DNA of 64,000 bases, taken from NCBI GenBank assembly GCA_026261815.1, contig JAMPIT010000884.1:12289001-12353000 (forward strand). Reading direction: 5' to 3'. A program made the translations under genes and the position numbers. Numbering within the stretch: position 1 is the first letter of the stretch; every line of letters begins with the position of its first letter. The stretch comes from Monarcha castaneiventris obscurior (Eukaryota; Chordata; Aves; Passeriformes; Monarchidae). Positions 61,489 through 64,000 of this stretch are shown piece by piece. Below the pieces are notes generated by a model. It was not told where the DNA came from. It made no database searches and saw only the letters and a program-made list of their open reading frames with translations.

Positions 61489-61566
61489 GGCATGACAAAA
61501 TTCTAATGCTGAAACCTGGAATTTCATGGCATGACAAAATTCTACTGCTAAAAATTGGAATTTTTT
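61489..61566 (+). repeat. Imperfect 39-bp tandem duplication
   Basis: GGCATGACAAAATTCT begins both halves (61,489 and 61,528), and the rest of each unit aligns with a few substitutions (ATGCTGAAACCTGGAATTT against CTGCTAAAAATTGGAATTT). It is a recent local duplication with no evident function. Confidence 0.9.
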
Positions 61567-61768
61567 TCAATAGTGAATTTTAAAGCAAGCCCAAGGCAGA
61601 CAAAAGATTAAATTTTTTTGGTCCAACAGGATAATTTAAAATTAACTGAAGTGATCTAAAGGCATGAGACTTCTACTGTCTCTTGCAATAAATAATTTGG
61701 AATAATCTTGCCTTGTAACAACATTCTCACCTACACACTGTCTAGAGCATGTGTGTTTGTCTATACCC

Positions 61769-61779
61769 ATATATATATA
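61769..61779 (+). repeat. Short (AT)n run
   Basis: A short alternating AT run, too short to be informative. Confidence 0.9.
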
Positions 61780-62815
61780 AACACATCCGTGAATACAAAC
61801 AGTTGGAAAGACTTCATCCTGAGCATGACTTGCCAGAAAATCTGGAGAATTCTGATATATGATGAGTTACATTATTAACAGATGTGCACATTCAAACTGA
61901 GAATTTAATCCTGAATTTGATCAAGAATACACATTGAACTCTGCTAGAGAGAACTCTGAAATTCAATAACACTATCCAAGATGTTATTTGTTAAATAACA
62001 GGAAATCCTGTGCTTCAGATTCTTCAATTCCTGGTTCCAGTGCAAGCCTAGAGTTGCTCATGCTGTTTTGGTCCTCTGAAAACTTAACTCAAAAGACAGG
62101 ACTCCCTCAGCAGGCACCCCAGTGGGTATTCACATCACCTAACTTCAGGGACCTAACTGCTCATGGAGTCAAGGGAAGTTCCTAGCATGGCTGCCCTCTC
62201 GGAGGAGCCTACCTTTCTCTACTGATTACACAGATAGCTTTAGCTCCTAATTTAGGTACCTAATTTAGATGAGGCTCCATGGTGTAATAATTTCATCCTC
62301 AAACCTTACAGAAGCACAAATGCTAGTCACTACAAGCTAACTCAATCCCAAATGAATGGGGTCTGAGCTAAATTCAGGCTTTTGCTAAAAATGAGCCCAC
62401 ATGCAGATCTACATGCCCTCAAGCTCTAAGAATCAAAGATCTTACTCTAGGTGAAAGTTTCTCTGACCTAGCTATAGCTTTTCCTGGAAATCTGGATTAT
62501 TTATAGCTTTATAAGCCATAAAGACCTTGTCAAAAGGTTCCTCATTTATTTTATTCCAATTATATGGTAATTTTTATATCCTTTTTTTCCCAGCCTTCAG
62601 TTATCACTACTGAAGAATTTTTATGTTATACTTCATAAGCAGCAGAGAACTTAGAGAAGTACAGATACCTTGCCTGGAATTCACATATCCCTTCCCATTA
62701 AATTGTTGCCTCTGTTCCTTTTCCTCTCCCAGCTTATAACACACAGCAGTGGGAAATGAGCAGGCAAAGTCCTGTTGAACCTGAAAAGAAAATCCTACCT
62801 ACACAATGGAATTAG

Positions 62816-63385
62816 AATCACAGAACCATTTAGGCTGGAAAAGACCTCTGAGATCCTCTACTCCAACTTTTCACTGATGATCATCTTGTCAATCAGACCA
62901 GAGCCCTGAATGCCACATCCAGTAATTTCTTGAACACCTCCAGGGATGGCGACTCCATCACCTCCCTGGGCAGTCTGTTTCAAGGCTTAACAACCCTTCT
63001 GTGGAGAACTTTATCCTGATGTCCACCCTGAACCTCCTCTGGCACAGCTTGAGGTTGTTCCTCTTGTCCTGTCCCTTGTTTCCTGGGAGCAGAGCCTGCC
63101 CCCCACCTGGCTGCACCCTCCTGTCAGTGAGTTGTGGAGAGTGAGAAGGGCCCCCCTGAGCCTCCTTTTCTCCAGGTTAAACACCCCCAGCTCCCTCAGC
63201 TGCTCCTCATCAGACATGTGCTCCAGATCCTTCCCCAGCTCTGTTGCCCTTCTCTGGACTTTTCTCCAGCACTTCAATATCGTTCTTGTAGTGAGGGGCC
63301 AAGAACTGGACACAGGACTCAAGGTGTGGCCTCACCAGTCCATGTACAAAGGGACAATCACTTCCCTGGACCTGCTGACCACATA
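62816..63385 (-). mobile_element. CR1 LINE fragment, 3' end (longest copy in window)
   Basis: The left edge AATCACAGAACCATTTAGGCTGG is the inverted CR1 3' end. The body includes CCTGATGTCCACCCTGAACC near 63,013, CTCCTTTTCTCCAGG near 63,162 and CTTCTCTGGACTTTTCTCCA near 63,250, with the inverted reverse-transcriptase C-terminal end towards 63,385. Open frames across it (63,011-63,322 minus; 63,132-63,386 and 63,134-63,550 plus) are CR1 or its shadow, not host genes. It is the best preserved of the CR1 pieces but is 5'-truncated and inactive. Confidence 0.94.
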
Positions 63386-64000
63386 ATTTTTGATACAGTT
63401 ATCACACTGGGCCAGGCAGAGGGCATGCCTGTGTGCATGTTCTCCATCTGTGCTGGATGTACAGCTCCTGAAAGGGTTAAGAGAGAGAGGAGAGCTTTCA
63501 GAAATACCCAGAAACAAGGATGCCTGCAGGGTGTGCTCAGTTTGTTTTGAAGAGACATTATTCTAACACTGGTTGAATATATTGCTATTTGATATCCTGC
63601 TAGACAACTCTGTGGCTGGAGTTGTGTCAGATCAGTTAAGCATTCTGTGAGGATGTTCATTTCAGTCAGGATCAAACCCTGGGCTTGCACAGGCCAGCCC
63701 ACAGGACAGGCTGTGGTAGGACTGTACTGAGCACAAGCCTGGTTGCCTTCACCCCTCCAGGGCTGCCCAGGTGAGGGGACAGCTCCATCCACACCACTGG
63801 GAACACACTGTGCTCCATGGGACACACTCAGCACCTCCATAGAGAGCACAGGGACTTATCCACTACTCACTCATGCACTGCTTGTCTTTATTTCTAGCCT
63901 AAGTTACTCCTGCTCCAAACAGCTCCTTCCTTTTCCTTTCTTTTGCATTTTTGCATCTTTTCATGCTGCTTTCTGGGGGTTAATTAATTTTTTTTTTTTT
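63386..64000. other. Non-coding right edge
   Basis: No supported gene is visible. It ends in a T run (63,988-64,000) cut by the window edge. The 163-codon minus-strand open frame at 63,358-63,849 has no recognisable feature. Confidence 0.55.

Larger units (their letters stand above)
57501..62815. other. Non-coding desert
   Basis: No supported gene is visible. The longest open frames are 57,494-57,943 and 60,872-61,375 on the minus strand (149 and 167 codons). They have no recognised domain, signal peptide or splice structure, and I do not call them. Short repeats are listed separately. Confidence 0.5.

Noticed and set aside
63011..63550. Open frames on both strands near the right edge
   Set aside because: They lie mostly inside the CR1 LINE fragment; the minus-strand frame reads CR1 3' sequence, not a host gene.
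1..64000. CRISPR arrays, bacterial operons, phage or plasmid features
   Set aside because: The DNA is vertebrate; no regularly spaced repeats or prokaryotic gene structure are present.

Overview
The window looks like bird nuclear DNA from the 5' end of SOX5. It has no compact bacterial-type gene content. Several pieces of CR1 LINE tails (23,851-24,325; 47,584-48,003; 51,116-51,180; 62,816-63,385, all minus; about 37,505-37,610 plus) and two solo LTRs mark it as avian. The longer LTR closely resembles a family I know from neoavian and passerine genomes. Base composition is about that of a gene-poor vertebrate region, broken by one large CpG island.

The one protein-coding piece I can support is the first coding exon of SOX5, on the minus strand at 2,475-2,438. 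It reads MLTDPDLPQEFE plus two bases of codon 13, then a strong GTGAGT splice donor. That N-terminus matches the long SOX5 isoform and not SOX6 or SOX13. The exon sits in a composite CpG island (about 1,846-4,030). Bases 1-2,437 are therefore the start of SOX5 intron 1, and the rest of the window (about 2,476-64,000) is 5' leader, promoter and about 60 kb of upstream sequence. That upstream part could also be intronic if the bird gene uses distal non-coding first exons, as mammalian SOX5 does.

The upstream region is a gene desert. I see no convincing second gene, tRNA, rRNA or intact retrocopy. It contains several blocks whose texture suggests conserved regulatory DNA: dense homeodomain, SOX, POU and nuclear-receptor type words with few repeats. 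The best candidates are 40,880-41,480, 41,455-41,960, 44,860-45,240, 55,780-56,200 and 56,690-57,500; weaker ones are 4,330-4,720, 26,200-26,580 and 53,540-53,800. The most specific single motif is a SOX-POU composite site at 45,079-45,092. Conservation itself cannot be seen from one sequence.

Other structures: a 344-bp solo LTR with an exact 6-bp target duplication (37,023-37,366), a degraded 506-bp solo LTR (33,608-34,113), old MIR/L3-type and tRNA-derived SINE remnants, a probable hAT end, several well-formed inverted repeats of unknown origin (9,647; 10,526; 35,024; 40,217), a CpG-poor GC-rich island at 15,830-16,170, and assorted microsatellites. How it works together, by inference: the CpG island promoter drives long SOX5, a SoxD factor of chondrogenesis and neural development, and the upstream blocks are candidate long-range enhancers.
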